Source: Candidatus Zhuqueibacterota bacterium
GTDB lineage: Bacteria; KSB1; UBA2214
NCBI GenBank assembly: GCA_022706175.1
Contig: JAKJDB010000039.1
Span: 1-11,383, forward strand
Length of the DNA: 11,383 nucleotides
Direction of reading: 5' to 3'
The notes beneath the pieces were generated by a model that saw only the letters and a program-made list of their open reading frames with translations, did not search any database and had not been told where the DNA came from. Shown piece after piece: positions 1 to 6,869 of this stretch. The translations under genes were made by a program, and so were the position numbers. How positions within the stretch are numbered: position 1 is the stretch's first letter; every line of letters begins with the position of its first letter.

Positions 1-1
1 C

Positions 2-508
2 ATCGCCCTCTGCCGTCCGGCGGTGGAGGCGGGAGAGAGCCTCGGCTTTCTGCCCGGCGATTTCCGTGAAAAAGTCGATCCGTACCTGCGGCCGCTGTAC
101 GATGCGCTGTACGATATGGCGCCCGCCGACAAACTGAAACGGCTTTTAGAGACCCGCGTCATCGAAATCGTGCCGCTGGCCTATATGCGCGGCCGCACGC
201 TCAATAACGCGTTTGTGATTCTTGATGAGGCGCAGAACACCACGTCGCTGCAGATGAAGATGTTCCTCACCCGCCTGGGCAATAATTCCAAGGCCATCAT
301 CACCGGCGACATCACCCAGATCGATCTGCCGGACAAGACCGAATCCGGTCTGGTGCAGATCCAGAGCATTCTCCGCGGGATCGAAGGAATCGGCTTTGCC
401 TATCTGTCGGATCGCGATGTCGTTCGTCATCCTCTGGTTCGCAAGATCATCAAAGCCTATGAAAAGAACAGCGCCAACGGCCGCAGCAAGCCGGGAGATT
501 CCGAATGA
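2..508 (+). CDS. phoH: PhoH-like ATPase, 3' part (5' end outside window)
   Basis: This is the C-terminal 168 residues of a PhoH/YbeZ-family P-loop ATPase; the frame is open from base 2, so the start and the Walker A loop lie upstream of the window. The visible family signatures are [15 protein letters not shown] followed by a [13 protein letters not shown] stretch, the Walker B segment VILDEAQN (bases 215-238, acidic pair DE), the block [14 protein letters not shown], and the closing [17 protein letters not shown] at base 23 could be mistaken for the start, but conserved family sequence continues upstream of it. PhoH proteins are cytoplasmic nucleotide-binding proteins linked to RNA metabolism and usually encoded beside ybeY, as here. 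The stop codon overlaps the next start codon (ATGA, 505-508), implying translational coupling. The family assignment is secure; the precise biochemical role of PhoH is not established. Confidence 0.95.
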   Translation: MALCRPAVEAGESLGFLPGDFREKVDPYLRPLYDALYDMAPADKLKRLLETRVIEIVPLAYMRGRTLNNAFVILDEAQNTTSLQMKMFLTRLGNNSKAIITGDITQIDLPDKTESGLVQIQSILRGIEGIGFAYLSDRDVVRHPLVRKIIKAYEKNSANGRSKPGDSE

Positions 509-2832
509 ACGCCATGCGCCGACGACTGGAGCGGATGATCAATGAGTCGCAGGAACCGCCGGGATTGTACGCGAGCAAAAGCGAACATACCTGGTTCCTC
601 CGCTATCAGCGGCAGATTTACGGCATGCTGCTGCTGGCGGTGCTCCTCACCCTGCTGTTCCCGGGAACCGCCAAGTTTCAATACGGGGATCTGCGCGAGG
701 GCAAGGTGTATGTCGGCCCCGAGATCATCGCGCCCTACACCTTTCCGGTCAACAAGAGCAGCCTCGAATATAACGCCCATGTCGCCCAGGCCCGTGCTTC
801 GATCGCGCCGGTGTTTCAGCGCGACAGCAGCATCGCACCGGTGCAAACGCATGCGGCGGAACGGCTCTTCGTGCAGCTGCATGAGCAGCTGAAAAAGCCC
901 TCCCTCACCGGGGAAGAGCTGCGCGATTTTTTCGAAAAGAACGGCGTGGCTCTGGCTGTCGACGATCTTTCCATACTGATCAATCCGGTGACCGCCGGCT
1001 CCACGGAAAAACTCGAGGGCGTCCTCTCCTCGCGTCTGGCGTTATCCCGCTCGATTCAGGCGGTGGTGCTGCCGTTGCTCAAGGAGATGTTCAGCGCCGG
1101 CATTTTGAATGTGGAAAAGAACAGCCTGGCGACGCAGTCGAGCAAGATCTCGGTCCGTTCGAACACCGGCGAGATGCTGGAGGACGCCAATTATTACCGC
1201 GGTCCGTTGGAGGCTCAGGCGCGCTTTCTCGAGCAGTTGCGCGCCGACTCGGATTTGAACGAGAACCTGGCCCGCTTGGCCTACAAGATCGCCGTGCATT
1301 TTTTGGCGCCCAATCTGTTCTACAATGCGGCGGAAACCATTCAGCGGCAGGAGGAGGCGGTGGCCAATGTGCCGCTGGCCAAGGACCAGGTGCTCGCCGG
1401 CGAACGGATCATCGACAGCCATCAACGCATCACCCTCGAGCACATCGACAAGCTTAATTCGCTCATGCAGGCGCGCATCGAGCGCAAGGAGGCCTCCGGC
1501 CTGTGGTCGCGATTTTCCTACAGCATCGGCAACTTTTTTTTCACCCTGCTGCTGCTGATCATTCTTGTCGCGTTTCTCTACAAGGTCCGTCGGGAGATCT
1601 TTGAGCGGCCCCAACAACTTCTGCTCCTCGGCGTCACCATCCTGCTCACCGGACTGGTGGTGTTTCTGGCCAATGAGTTGAGTCTGCCGGCGCTCGTGGT
1701 GCCGGTCACCATGGGCGTGATCATCGTGGTGGTCTTTTTCGATATTCCGGTGGCCCTGGCCTATGCCGTCACCATCAATCTGCTGATGGGCGCCATGCGC
1801 GGCCATGAGTACGATATCACCTTTATCTCGTTTTTCGTCTCCCTGTTCGCCATGCTCTCTTCCAGCCGCGTCCGTTCACGGCGCTGGATCCTGAGCACCA
1901 TGGCCACGGTCATGGCCGCCTATGTGGTCGCTATCCTGGTGCAGGATTATCTGAATTATCTATCCATCAAAGAGATCTCCCGGAACCTGGGCTACGGACT
2001 GATCAACGGCTTTCTGGCGTCCATCTTTGCCTACGGCCTGATCATGATTCTGGAATATCTCTTTAATAGGACCACGGACATGACGTTGCTCGAGCTGTCG
2101 GATTTGAACCACCCGCTGATGCGACAGCTGGCGCTGCAGGCGCCGGGCACCTACCATCACAGCCTGATGGTCGGGAATCTGTCCGAGGCGGCGGCCGAGG
2201 CTATCGGCGGCAACGGTCTGCTGGCGCGGGTGGGCGCCTATTATCACGACATCGGCAAGATGGAAAAGCCCGAGTATTTTGTCGAGAACCAGGCCCGCGG
2301 CCGCAATCCGCAGGAAAAATTGACGCCGACGATGAGCTCTCTGATTTTACTCAACCATGTCCGCAAGGGCAGTGAAATGGCGCGCACACTGCGTCTCCCT
2401 CAAGTGGTGGAGGCGTTTATCGAGCAACATCACGGCACCAGCCTGATGAGCTTTTTCTATCAAAAAGCGGTGGAACAGAACAAAGGCGAATATGTCTCCG
2501 ACACTGAATTCCGCTACCCGGGCCCACGCCCGCAGACCAAAGAGACCGCCATCGTCATGCTCGCGGACGCCGTGGAGGCGACCTCACGGACGCTGAAAGA
2601 ACCATCGCCCAGCCGCATCAAACAGATGGTGGATCACATGATCGACGAGCGCTTTAAGAGCGGCGAATTGGACGAATCGCCGTTGACGCTGCAGGATCTG
2701 ACTAAAATATCGCTGTCCTTTCAGAAAATTTTAAACGGTCTGTTCCATCGCCGTATCGAATATCCCAAAACCGGAGCGTCGCAGGCGGGCGCAGAGGAAA
2801 AACATGAAGACGAAAATCCTGCGCAGAGTTGA
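505..2832 (+). CDS. pgpH: PgpH/YqfF-type 7TM-HD cyclic di-AMP phosphodiesterase
   Basis: A 775-residue inner-membrane protein with the architecture of the PgpH family: a short cytoplasmic N-terminus, a first membrane helix near residues 37-54, a large extracytoplasmic domain (about 60-330), a bundle of further helices (about 340-515) and a cytoplasmic HD phosphohydrolase domain (about 530-720). The HD metal ligands appear intact: H552 in GTYHHS, H581-D582 in [15 protein letters not shown]618, H642-H643 in EQHHG and D688 in MLADAVEA. In characterised relatives this domain hydrolyses c-di-AMP to pApA, so the cell probably uses c-di-AMP signalling; activity here is inferred. GGGAG at 493-497 sits 7 bases before the ATG, which overlaps the phoH stop. 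The acidic C-terminal tail overlaps the start of ybeY by 29 bases. Some databases call this family HDIG-domain or 7TM-HD protein. Confidence 0.93.
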   Translation: MNAMRRRLERMINESQEPPGLYASKSEHTWFLRYQRQIYGMLLLAVLLTLLFPGTAKFQYGDLREGKVYVGPEIIAPYTFPVNKSSLEYNAHVAQARASIAPVFQRDSSIAPVQTHAAERLFVQLHEQLKKPSLTGEELRDFFEKNGVALAVDDLSILINPVTAGSTEKLEGVLSSRLALSRSIQAVVLPLLKEMFSAGILNVEKNSLATQSSKISVRSNTGEMLEDANYYRGPLEAQARFLEQLRADSDLNENLARLAYKIAVHFLAPNLFYNAAETIQRQEEAVANVPLAKDQVLAGERIIDSHQRITLEHIDKLNSLMQARIERKEASGLWSRFSYSIGNFFFTLLLLIILVAFLYKVRREIFERPQQLLLLGVTILLTGLVVFLANELSLPALVVPVTMGVIIVVVFFDIPVALAYAVTINLLMGAMRGHEYDITFISFFVSLFAMLSSSRVRSRRWILSTMATVMAAYVVAILVQDYLNYLSIKEISRNLGYGLINGFLASIFAYGLIMILEYLFNRTTDMTLLELSDLNHPLMRQLALQAPGTYHHSLMVGNLSEAAAEAIGGNGLLARVGAYYHDIGKMEKPEYFVENQARGRNPQEKLTPTMSSLILLNHVRKGSEMARTLRLPQVVEAFIEQHHGTSLMSFFYQKAVEQNKGEYVSDTEFRYPGPRPQTKETAIVMLADAVEATSRTLKEPSPSRIKQMVDHMIDERFKSGELDESPLTLQDLTKISLSFQKILNGLFHRRIEYPKTGASQAGAEEKHEDENPAQS

Positions 2833-3262
2833 TATCTGGCCGCAGACCGGGTGGACGATGAACGAAGGCACGGTCCGCCGGCTGGTGCGCAACCTGCTGA
2901 ATGCAAATCGGCGCTGGACCAACTATCACCTCGACCTGTACTGGGTGGACGGCGACTCTATTCGCAAACTCGGGCGCCGTCATTTCAGCGCCCGCCGCCT
3001 CACGGATGTGATCTCGCTGAACTATTCCTCGGGACCGGGTTTTCTGCAGGGCGAGATCTATATCTGTGTGCCGGTGGCGGAGAAACAGGCCAGGGCGTAC
3101 GGCGTCTCTCTGCAGGCAGAAATGCTGCGCCTGACCGCCCACGGAGTCCTGCACCTGCTCGGCCATGACGACGGCAGTGAAGTCCAGCGGCAGCGCATGC
3201 ACCGGCTGGAGAACCGGGCTCTGACGCAGCTGAGCAGAAAACCACTTGACAACAAAGGATAA
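2804..3262 (+). CDS. ybeY: Endoribonuclease YbeY (rRNA maturation factor)
   Basis: A 152-residue protein of normal YbeY length. Diagnostic features are the TDVISLNY block (TDVLSF in most members), GEIYICVPVAEKQA (the GDI.I....A..QA block) and the metal site HGVLHLLGHDD at residues 113-123. YbeY is a cytoplasmic, zinc-dependent endoribonuclease involved in 16S rRNA 3'-end maturation and ribosome quality control. Ligands visible are H113 and H117; the third position, usually His in the H-x3-H-x5-H motif, is D123, a variant I recall from Bacteroidetes-type YbeY. The ATG at 2804 follows GAGG (2794-2797) and lies inside the 3' end of pgpH, a 29-base overlap that supports co-translation. The phoH-pgpH-ybeY order strengthens the assignment. 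Confidence 0.93.
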   Translation: MKTKILRRVDIWPQTGWTMNEGTVRRLVRNLLNANRRWTNYHLDLYWVDGDSIRKLGRRHFSARRLTDVISLNYSSGPGFLQGEIYICVPVAEKQARAYGVSLQAEMLRLTAHGVLHLLGHDDGSEVQRQRMHRLENRALTQLSRKPLDNKG

Positions 3263-3282
3263 AAACCGCTAATTTAACTATC

Positions 3283-3303
3283 CCGCTGCTGTGCGGGCAG
3301 CGG
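3283..3303 (+). other. GC-rich hairpin after ybeY
   Basis: CCGCTGC (3283-3289) and GCAGCGG (3297-3303) form a perfect 7-bp stem around a 7-base loop in the 63-base gap between ybeY and the next gene. No run of T follows, so it is not a textbook intrinsic terminator. It could weaken read-through, stabilise the 3' end of the ybeY message, or lie in the leader of the next gene. Confidence 0.4.
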
Positions 3304-3315
3304 CTGTTTAGTCGT

Positions 3316-3320
3316 GGAGG
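3316..3320 (+). promoter_or_regulatory. Shine-Dalgarno GGAGG setting the start at 3326
   Basis: GGAGG lies 5 bases before the ATG at 3326. An in-frame GTG at 3314 would extend the protein by four residues (MEEI), but it overlaps this site and has no ribosome binding site of its own, so the ATG is preferred. Confidence 0.8.
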
Positions 3321-3325
3321 AAATC

Positions 3326-4489
3326 ATGCAAACGTTACGGTTTGATGTACATGATCTGCTGAGAGCGCCGCGGCTGGCGTTCAGCCTCCAACGGATTTGG
3401 CTTCAATGGTTGGGAACCGGGAGCGGCTATCTCATCTATCTGTTGTTCAGCTACGCCGCGCTGATGGCACAAGGCGCTTCGATCCATGGGGTCTGGAAAA
3501 GCCATGGGCTGTTGCCCTGTCTGCCCGGCGCGCAGAGCAGCGCGTCCTGGTACGCCTGGCTGCTCTGGGGCTTGGGTGTTCTGGCGCTGTTGATCGCCTT
3601 TCTATATACGAATACTGCAGTGGCGCGTGCGACCTATATGCATGTGAAGGGCAACCATTTTTATTCCTGGCGCGAAGCCTTTGCCTTTGCCGGGAAAAAA
3701 ACAGCCTCCATCATCTCAGCCCCTCTCTCGTTGCTGATTCTCATCCTTCTGCTGGTTTTCTCCAGCATGATCCTGGGCTGGATGGGCAGGATTCCCTATA
3801 TCGGCGCATTGGGCGTCAGCTTTTTCACGATCATCTGGTTTTTCGCTGCCCTGTTTCTATTGTATACTCTTGTGGTGACCGTTGTATCGCTCTGGCACAC
3901 TCCGGCGATCATCGCTGCCTCGGATGAGGACGCTTTCGAAGCGGTCTTTCAATCCTTCTCCCTTACCTGGACGCAGCCCTGGCGCCTGTTGCTATACCAG
4001 GCGGCCAATCTGGCCATCGCCGCTGCAGCGACCGGCTTTTTTGCTTTTGTGGTGAAAAAAAGCCTGGTGCTGATGAACCGGCTTTTCGGCCTGTTCATGG
4101 GTGCAGACTATGACGCCTTCGCAGTTCATGGCCTGGGTTTGCTGCAGGCCGGCCTGGTCAAACTGGGGGCGCTGCTGCAGGCGCCCTTTCAACCCTTCGT
4201 GGCACAAATTTATTATTCAAAAGCATTTATACTTGGGGATGCCGGGGGGGTGCCGGCCACGATTCATCTTTCTTCCTATTTTTTCTTTTTCAGTTTGCTT
4301 TTTATCGCCGGCTGGGTTCTTTCTTACGGACTCTGCTGTTATACCATCGGCAACCTCTTGACCATTCTGGCCCTGCGAAAACGCAAGGATGGTGAAAACC
4401 TGCTGGAGCGCAAAGACCGCGAGGAGCAGGAGGAGGATTCAGGCGCTGAGTTCACCGGGCCGTCTGCCGGCCTCGATTCTCCGCAATGA
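3326..4489 (+). CDS. Polytopic membrane protein of unknown function
   Basis: A 387-residue integral membrane protein. Hydrophobic segments lie at about 34-50, 75-95, 128-152, 160-190, 228-243 and 317-350, giving roughly six membrane passes; no cleavable signal peptide is apparent. Between them are polar stretches with a recognisable style: YSWREAFAFAGKK at 113-125, and DEDAFEAVFQSFSLTWTQPW at 200-219 after the fourth hydrophobic block. The protein ends in a highly charged tail (RKRKDGENLLERKDREEQEE, from 351). I recall similar layouts in uncharacterised membrane proteins of Planctomycetes and FCB bacteria, but cannot name a family with confidence and no enzymatic motif is visible. It follows ybeY after 63 bases and precedes the cold-shock gene. 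Function unknown. Confidence 0.8.
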   Translation: MQTLRFDVHDLLRAPRLAFSLQRIWLQWLGTGSGYLIYLLFSYAALMAQGASIHGVWKSHGLLPCLPGAQSSASWYAWLLWGLGVLALLIAFLYTNTAVARATYMHVKGNHFYSWREAFAFAGKKTASIISAPLSLLILILLLVFSSMILGWMGRIPYIGALGVSFFTIIWFFAALFLLYTLVVTVVSLWHTPAIIAASDEDAFEAVFQSFSLTWTQPWRLLLYQAANLAIAAAATGFFAFVVKKSLVLMNRLFGLFMGADYDAFAVHGLGLLQAGLVKLGALLQAPFQPFVAQIYYSKAFILGDAGGVPATIHLSSYFFFFSLLFIAGWVLSYGLCCYTIGNLLTILALRKRKDGENLLERKDREEQEEDSGAEFTGPSAGLDSPQ

Positions 4490-4564
4490 ATTTTTCCGCT
4501 TTTATTTTGGAATGGTGTTTGCTGCGGAGAGTGGGGGTTGGAATATCTCTGCTGTTTGACATTT

Positions 4565-4570
4565 GGAAGG
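4565..4570 (+). promoter_or_regulatory. Shine-Dalgarno GGAAGG setting the start at 4577
   Basis: GGAAGG lies 6 bases before the ATG at 4577. The frame is open upstream to a TTG at 4538, but the extra 13 residues (starting MEYLCC) do not belong to the cold-shock fold, so the shorter protein is favoured. Confidence 0.75.
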
Positions 4571-4576
4571 ATAGAA

Positions 4577-4780
4577 ATGACTCACGGAGTGGTCAAAGCA
4601 TGGGACGCTGCCAAGGGGTGGGGTTTTATCGTGACAGCGGAGGATGAGGATCTGTTCCTGCACGTCAGTGATCTGGATATCACGTTAAAGCCGAAGGACG
4701 TACGCGTCGGCATGGCGGTAAAATTCGATGTCCGTCAGGATATGAAAGGCGCTAAGGCGGTAAAAGTGCGCAAGGCCTGA
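4577..4780 (+). CDS. Cold-shock domain protein (divergent)
   Basis: A 67-residue single cold-shock domain, the usual size for bacterial Csp proteins, which bind single-stranded RNA/DNA and act as RNA chaperones in the cytoplasm. The RNP1 motif is KGWGFI (residues 13-18) and the RNP2 motif is DLFLHVSDL (25-33). Compared with the textbook KGFGFI and DVFVHF, the first aromatic is Trp (W15) and the last aromatic of RNP2 is replaced by Val (V30), while F17, F27 and H29 remain. The linker EDEDLF is acidic. Binding is therefore likely kept but may differ in strength. The gene stands 87 bases after the membrane protein and 42 bases before the MinD-like gene, so it may be transcribed with the latter. 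Cold inducibility cannot be judged from the sequence. Confidence 0.88.
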   Translation: MTHGVVKAWDAAKGWGFIVTAEDEDLFLHVSDLDITLKPKDVRVGMAVKFDVRQDMKGAKAVKVRKA

Positions 4781-4822
4781 GGGTAGGTTGTCCAACGCAT
4801 TTCTAGGGGAAAAATCAAGTCC

Positions 4823-6109
4823 ATGGCAGAACTTTTCGTCAAATTAGCCAATCAGCAGGCCAGACCTTACACGCTTCCGGAACTGAGAAAAATGGCGAGC
4901 AACGGCATGTTTGGGCAGGATGATCTGGTGTTCAACGAAGACAGTCAGGAGTGGGTGAAAGCAGCTACGGTGTCGGAATTGGATCCGTTATTTCAGGCCT
5001 CTCCGGCTTCACCGGGACGGCAGATCGTCTACGCGGTGGGCGGCGGCAAAGGCGGAGTCGGCAAAACCGTGCTGACCGCTTCTCTTGGCATTGGACTGGC
5101 TTCGCTCGGTCATCAGGTGGTTATCGTGGATGCGGATCTGGGAGGCGCCAATCTGCACACCTGCATGGGCATTCTCGAGCCCGAGTACACCTTTTATCAT
5201 TTTTACACGCTGCAAAAGGACACGCTGGCGGATATCATGCTGGACACGCCGGTGGAAAATCTCAAGCTGATCAGCGGGGCGTGCGGGACCCTGGGGATGG
5301 CCAACCCCCGTTTCACGCAAAAGCTGCGCTTTATCAACGAGCTGCGCCGGATTCATGCCGACTATGTGTTGCTGGACCTCGGCGCCGGCTCTTCGTTCAA
5401 CGTCATCGATTTTTTCATCGCCGCCGACCAGGGCATCGTCGTCACCACGCCCGAACCCATGGCCATCCAGGAGACGTTTAATTTTTTAAAGATCGCGCTG
5501 ATGCGCAAGATCATGCGTCAGTTCAAGAACCAGCCGGAGATCGCCGCCTTGTTCGAGCAGGAGGCCTTTACGGAGAACATCCAGCACGGCGCCACCCTGG
5601 GATCCCTGCTGCAAAAAATCCGCGCCATCGATCAAACAGCCGGGAACACCGCCGCCAAACTGTTCGACGCCTTCAAGCCCTCGCTCATTTTAAACATGGT
5701 GCATTCACAGGAGGAGGTCAAGGAGGGCATCGCGCTCGCCACCGCTGCCGAAGAACTGCTCTACATCAACCTCGAATTCCTCGGCTATGTCGATTATGAC
5801 GACAGCGTTCGCAAAGCGGTCAAGGAGATGCGGCCGTTCATGATCGATAATCCCAAATCCAAAGCCTCCAAAAGCCTGGCCAAGCTCATCTCCGTGGGCT
5901 TGCAGGGTAAGAGCGGTTGGAAGGGTTTCATGGATCGGCGCCGGGTCATCCGTCAGGCGGCGGAAGAGGCGAAAAACTACCCGGTCAACCAGATGCGCGA
6001 GAGCGAGACCATCTGTTCTGTGCAATGCTTTTACTGGGGCGACTGCGAGTATCAGAACGGCGGCTATCCCTGCCCGGTGCGCCACCTGGATCCGATCTTT
6101 CGACGTTAG
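4823..6109 (+). CDS. MinD/FlhG-like ATPase with N-terminal GYF-like domain and C-terminal Cys cluster
   Basis: A 428-residue protein with three parts. Residues 1 to about 57 resemble a GYF_2-type domain (RPYTLPELRKMASNGMFGQD, then DDLVFNEDSQEWVKA), a probable protein-protein interaction module. Residues about 66-350 are a SIMIBI P-loop ATPase of the MinD/ParA/FlhG group: deviant Walker A KGGVGKT (76-82) with signature lysine K76, DADLGGAN with D103 and D105, Walker B VLLDLGAG with D185, then TTPEPMAIQET and YVDYDDSVRKAVKEMRPF. The C-terminus carries C398-x3-C402-x5-C408-x8-C417 followed by H421, a spacing suited to a metal or Fe-S site, though this is unproven. FlhG/MinD proteins position cell machinery; no flagellar or division gene is nearby, so the target is unknown. 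AGGGGA (4805-4810) precedes the ATG at a long 12-base spacing. An intrinsic terminator follows the stop. Confidence 0.85.
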   Translation: MAELFVKLANQQARPYTLPELRKMASNGMFGQDDLVFNEDSQEWVKAATVSELDPLFQASPASPGRQIVYAVGGGKGGVGKTVLTASLGIGLASLGHQVVIVDADLGGANLHTCMGILEPEYTFYHFYTLQKDTLADIMLDTPVENLKLISGACGTLGMANPRFTQKLRFINELRRIHADYVLLDLGAGSSFNVIDFFIAADQGIVVTTPEPMAIQETFNFLKIALMRKIMRQFKNQPEIAALFEQEAFTENIQHGATLGSLLQKIRAIDQTAGNTAAKLFDAFKPSLILNMVHSQEEVKEGIALATAAEELLYINLEFLGYVDYDDSVRKAVKEMRPFMIDNPKSKASKSLAKLISVGLQGKSGWKGFMDRRRVIRQAAEEAKNYPVNQMRESETICSVQCFYWGDCEYQNGGYPCPVRHLDPIFRR

Positions 6110-6154
6110 CCGGAATAAAAGTACTTTTAGATTTGTATTATTTTAATTATAATG

Positions 6155-6184
6155 AAAGGTGAACGCTCCGTTCACCTTTTTTTT
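6155..6184 (+). terminator. Intrinsic terminator after the MinD-like gene
   Basis: AAAGGTGAAC (6155-6164) pairs perfectly with GTTCACCTTT (6170-6179) around the loop GCTCC, and the 3' arm runs into eight T residues (6177-6184). This is a classic rho-independent terminator, 46 bases after the stop codon. Because the 5' arm begins with only three A, it should work mainly for + strand transcription. Confidence 0.92.
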
Positions 6185-6332
6185 CGGTCCGGCGATTTGT
6201 GTACGGCGTGAGAAAAATCCGATGATAAGGCAGCGACGGTGCACAAGGCCCCTTCAGCCCGTTTTTCTGCTGAAAAGCCGCTCCTGCAGACGGATCCCAC
6301 CCTTGTTTTTACATTCCGACCGGACGCACGCT

Positions 6333-6360
6333 TCAGGACCGCGGACAGGGTCTCAGGACC
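6333..6360 (+). repeat. Direct repeat TCAGGACC, two copies 20 bp apart
   Basis: TCAGGACC occurs at 6333-6340 and again at 6353-6360. The start-to-start distance is exactly 20 bp, about two helical turns, so both copies face the same side of the DNA. A partial third copy (AGGAC) is at 6367-6371. The repeats lie 45-72 bases before the hsp20 start, a reasonable place for an operator; no known regulator can be assigned. Confidence 0.5.
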
Positions 6361-6369
6361 AATTATAGG
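6342..6369 (+). promoter_or_regulatory. Weak candidate promoter for hsp20-lon
   Basis: CGGACA (6342-6347) and TATAGG (6364-6369) each match 4 of 6 bases of the vegetative -35 and -10 hexamers, with 16-bp spacing. Transcription would start near 6376, giving a leader of about 30 bases. The match is modest and could be chance; its main support is position after a strong terminator and overlap with the direct repeats. Confidence 0.25.
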
Positions 6370-6404
6370 ACATTGTTACGACTTGACATTGGCAGGAGGC
6401 AGGC

Positions 6405-6857
6405 ATGGCCTTGCACGTTATCCGTGTGATTCGAGACTTGGCTGATCAGGGGTCTTCGGCGATGCATCGGCCCCGTAATTTTTACTGTGCCGAGGGGGAC
6501 GATGCCCGCTGTTCCAAGTGGGAACCCAACACGGATATTTTCGAGTGCGCCGATCATGTGATCATTCGCTTGGAGCTGGCCGGCATACGGCGCGAGGCGA
6601 TCTCCGTCCTGGTGAAAAACGGGCGGTTGACGATCTCTGGGGTGCGCCAGGAGAAGCGGCCGAATGAAACGATCTATTATCATCAGCTGGAGATTCACTA
6701 CGGTCTGTTTCGCAAGGTGATCTCCATCCCGGAGGACATTGAACATAACGACATCACCGCCGTCCTGGACGACGGGCTGCTGGAGATCAAAATTTCCAAG
6801 AACAGTCAAGTGGTGGAAATACCCATCTCGGCGGAAGGTGCGGAGCCGAAAGCGTAA
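6405..6857 (+). CDS. hsp20: Hsp20/alpha-crystallin small heat-shock protein
   Basis: A 150-residue small heat-shock protein, an ATP-independent holdase that keeps unfolding proteins soluble for later refolding or degradation. A short N-terminal arm (about 1-38) precedes the alpha-crystallin domain, which runs from WEPNTDIFECADHVIIRLEL through GRLTISGVR to the signature AVLDDGLLEIKIS (A119, G124, L126). The C-terminal extension carries the I-x-I oligomerisation motif as I139-P140-I141. AGGAGG at 6394-6399, 5 bases before the ATG at 6405, is the strongest ribosome binding site in the window. An in-frame ATG at 6462 with AGGGG at 6448-6452 is a weaker alternative that would remove 19 residues. 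lon follows after 12 bases, so a shared heat- or stress-induced transcript is likely. Confidence 0.93.
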   Translation: MALHVIRVIRDLADQGSSAMHRPRNFYCAEGDDARCSKWEPNTDIFECADHVIIRLELAGIRREAISVLVKNGRLTISGVRQEKRPNETIYYHQLEIHYGLFRKVISIPEDIEHNDITAVLDDGLLEIKISKNSQVVEIPISAEGAEPKA

Positions 6858-6869
6858 CTTGGAGAAACT

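Larger units (their letters stand above)
6185..6404 (+). other. Non-coding leader of the hsp20-lon operon
   Basis: About 220 bases between the terminator and hsp20 with no convincing gene; the short open frames here have no coding character. It contains a 6-bp hairpin (TTCAGC 6253-6258 with GCTGAA 6269-6274), CTCCTGC at 6281-6287 complementary to the hsp20 ribosome binding region, an 8-bp direct repeat at 6333 and 6353, and a weak promoter-like pair. No CIRCE inverted repeat and no clear sigma-32-type promoter was found by eye. Confidence 0.6.

Noticed and set aside
1042..1806. Long open frame on the - strand opposite pgpH (254 codons)
   Set aside because: It is antisense to a well-supported gene, its product is low-complexity and rich in His, Gln and Asp, and it has no recognisable domain; it reflects the GC-rich codon bias of the real gene.
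3246..3275. TTGACA with TAATTT 18 bp downstream as a promoter for the membrane protein gene
   Set aside because: The -35 is perfect but the -10 matches only about half the consensus and the -35 lies inside the ybeY coding end; too weak to list as a feature.
6148..6153. Perfect TATAAT in the AT-rich stretch after the MinD-like gene
   Set aside because: No -35 element at a suitable distance, and the strong terminator begins two bases later, so any transcript would end at once.
6253..6274. TTCAGC/GCTGAA hairpin as a second terminator or riboswitch element
   Set aside because: Only a 6-bp stem with a 10-base loop and no T run after it; no known riboswitch pattern fits.
6391..6404. GG-N10-GC spacing suggestive of a sigma-54 promoter before hsp20
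   Set aside because: It overlaps the ribosome binding site and ends at the start codon, the -12 element lacks the expected TTGC, and transcription would begin inside the gene.
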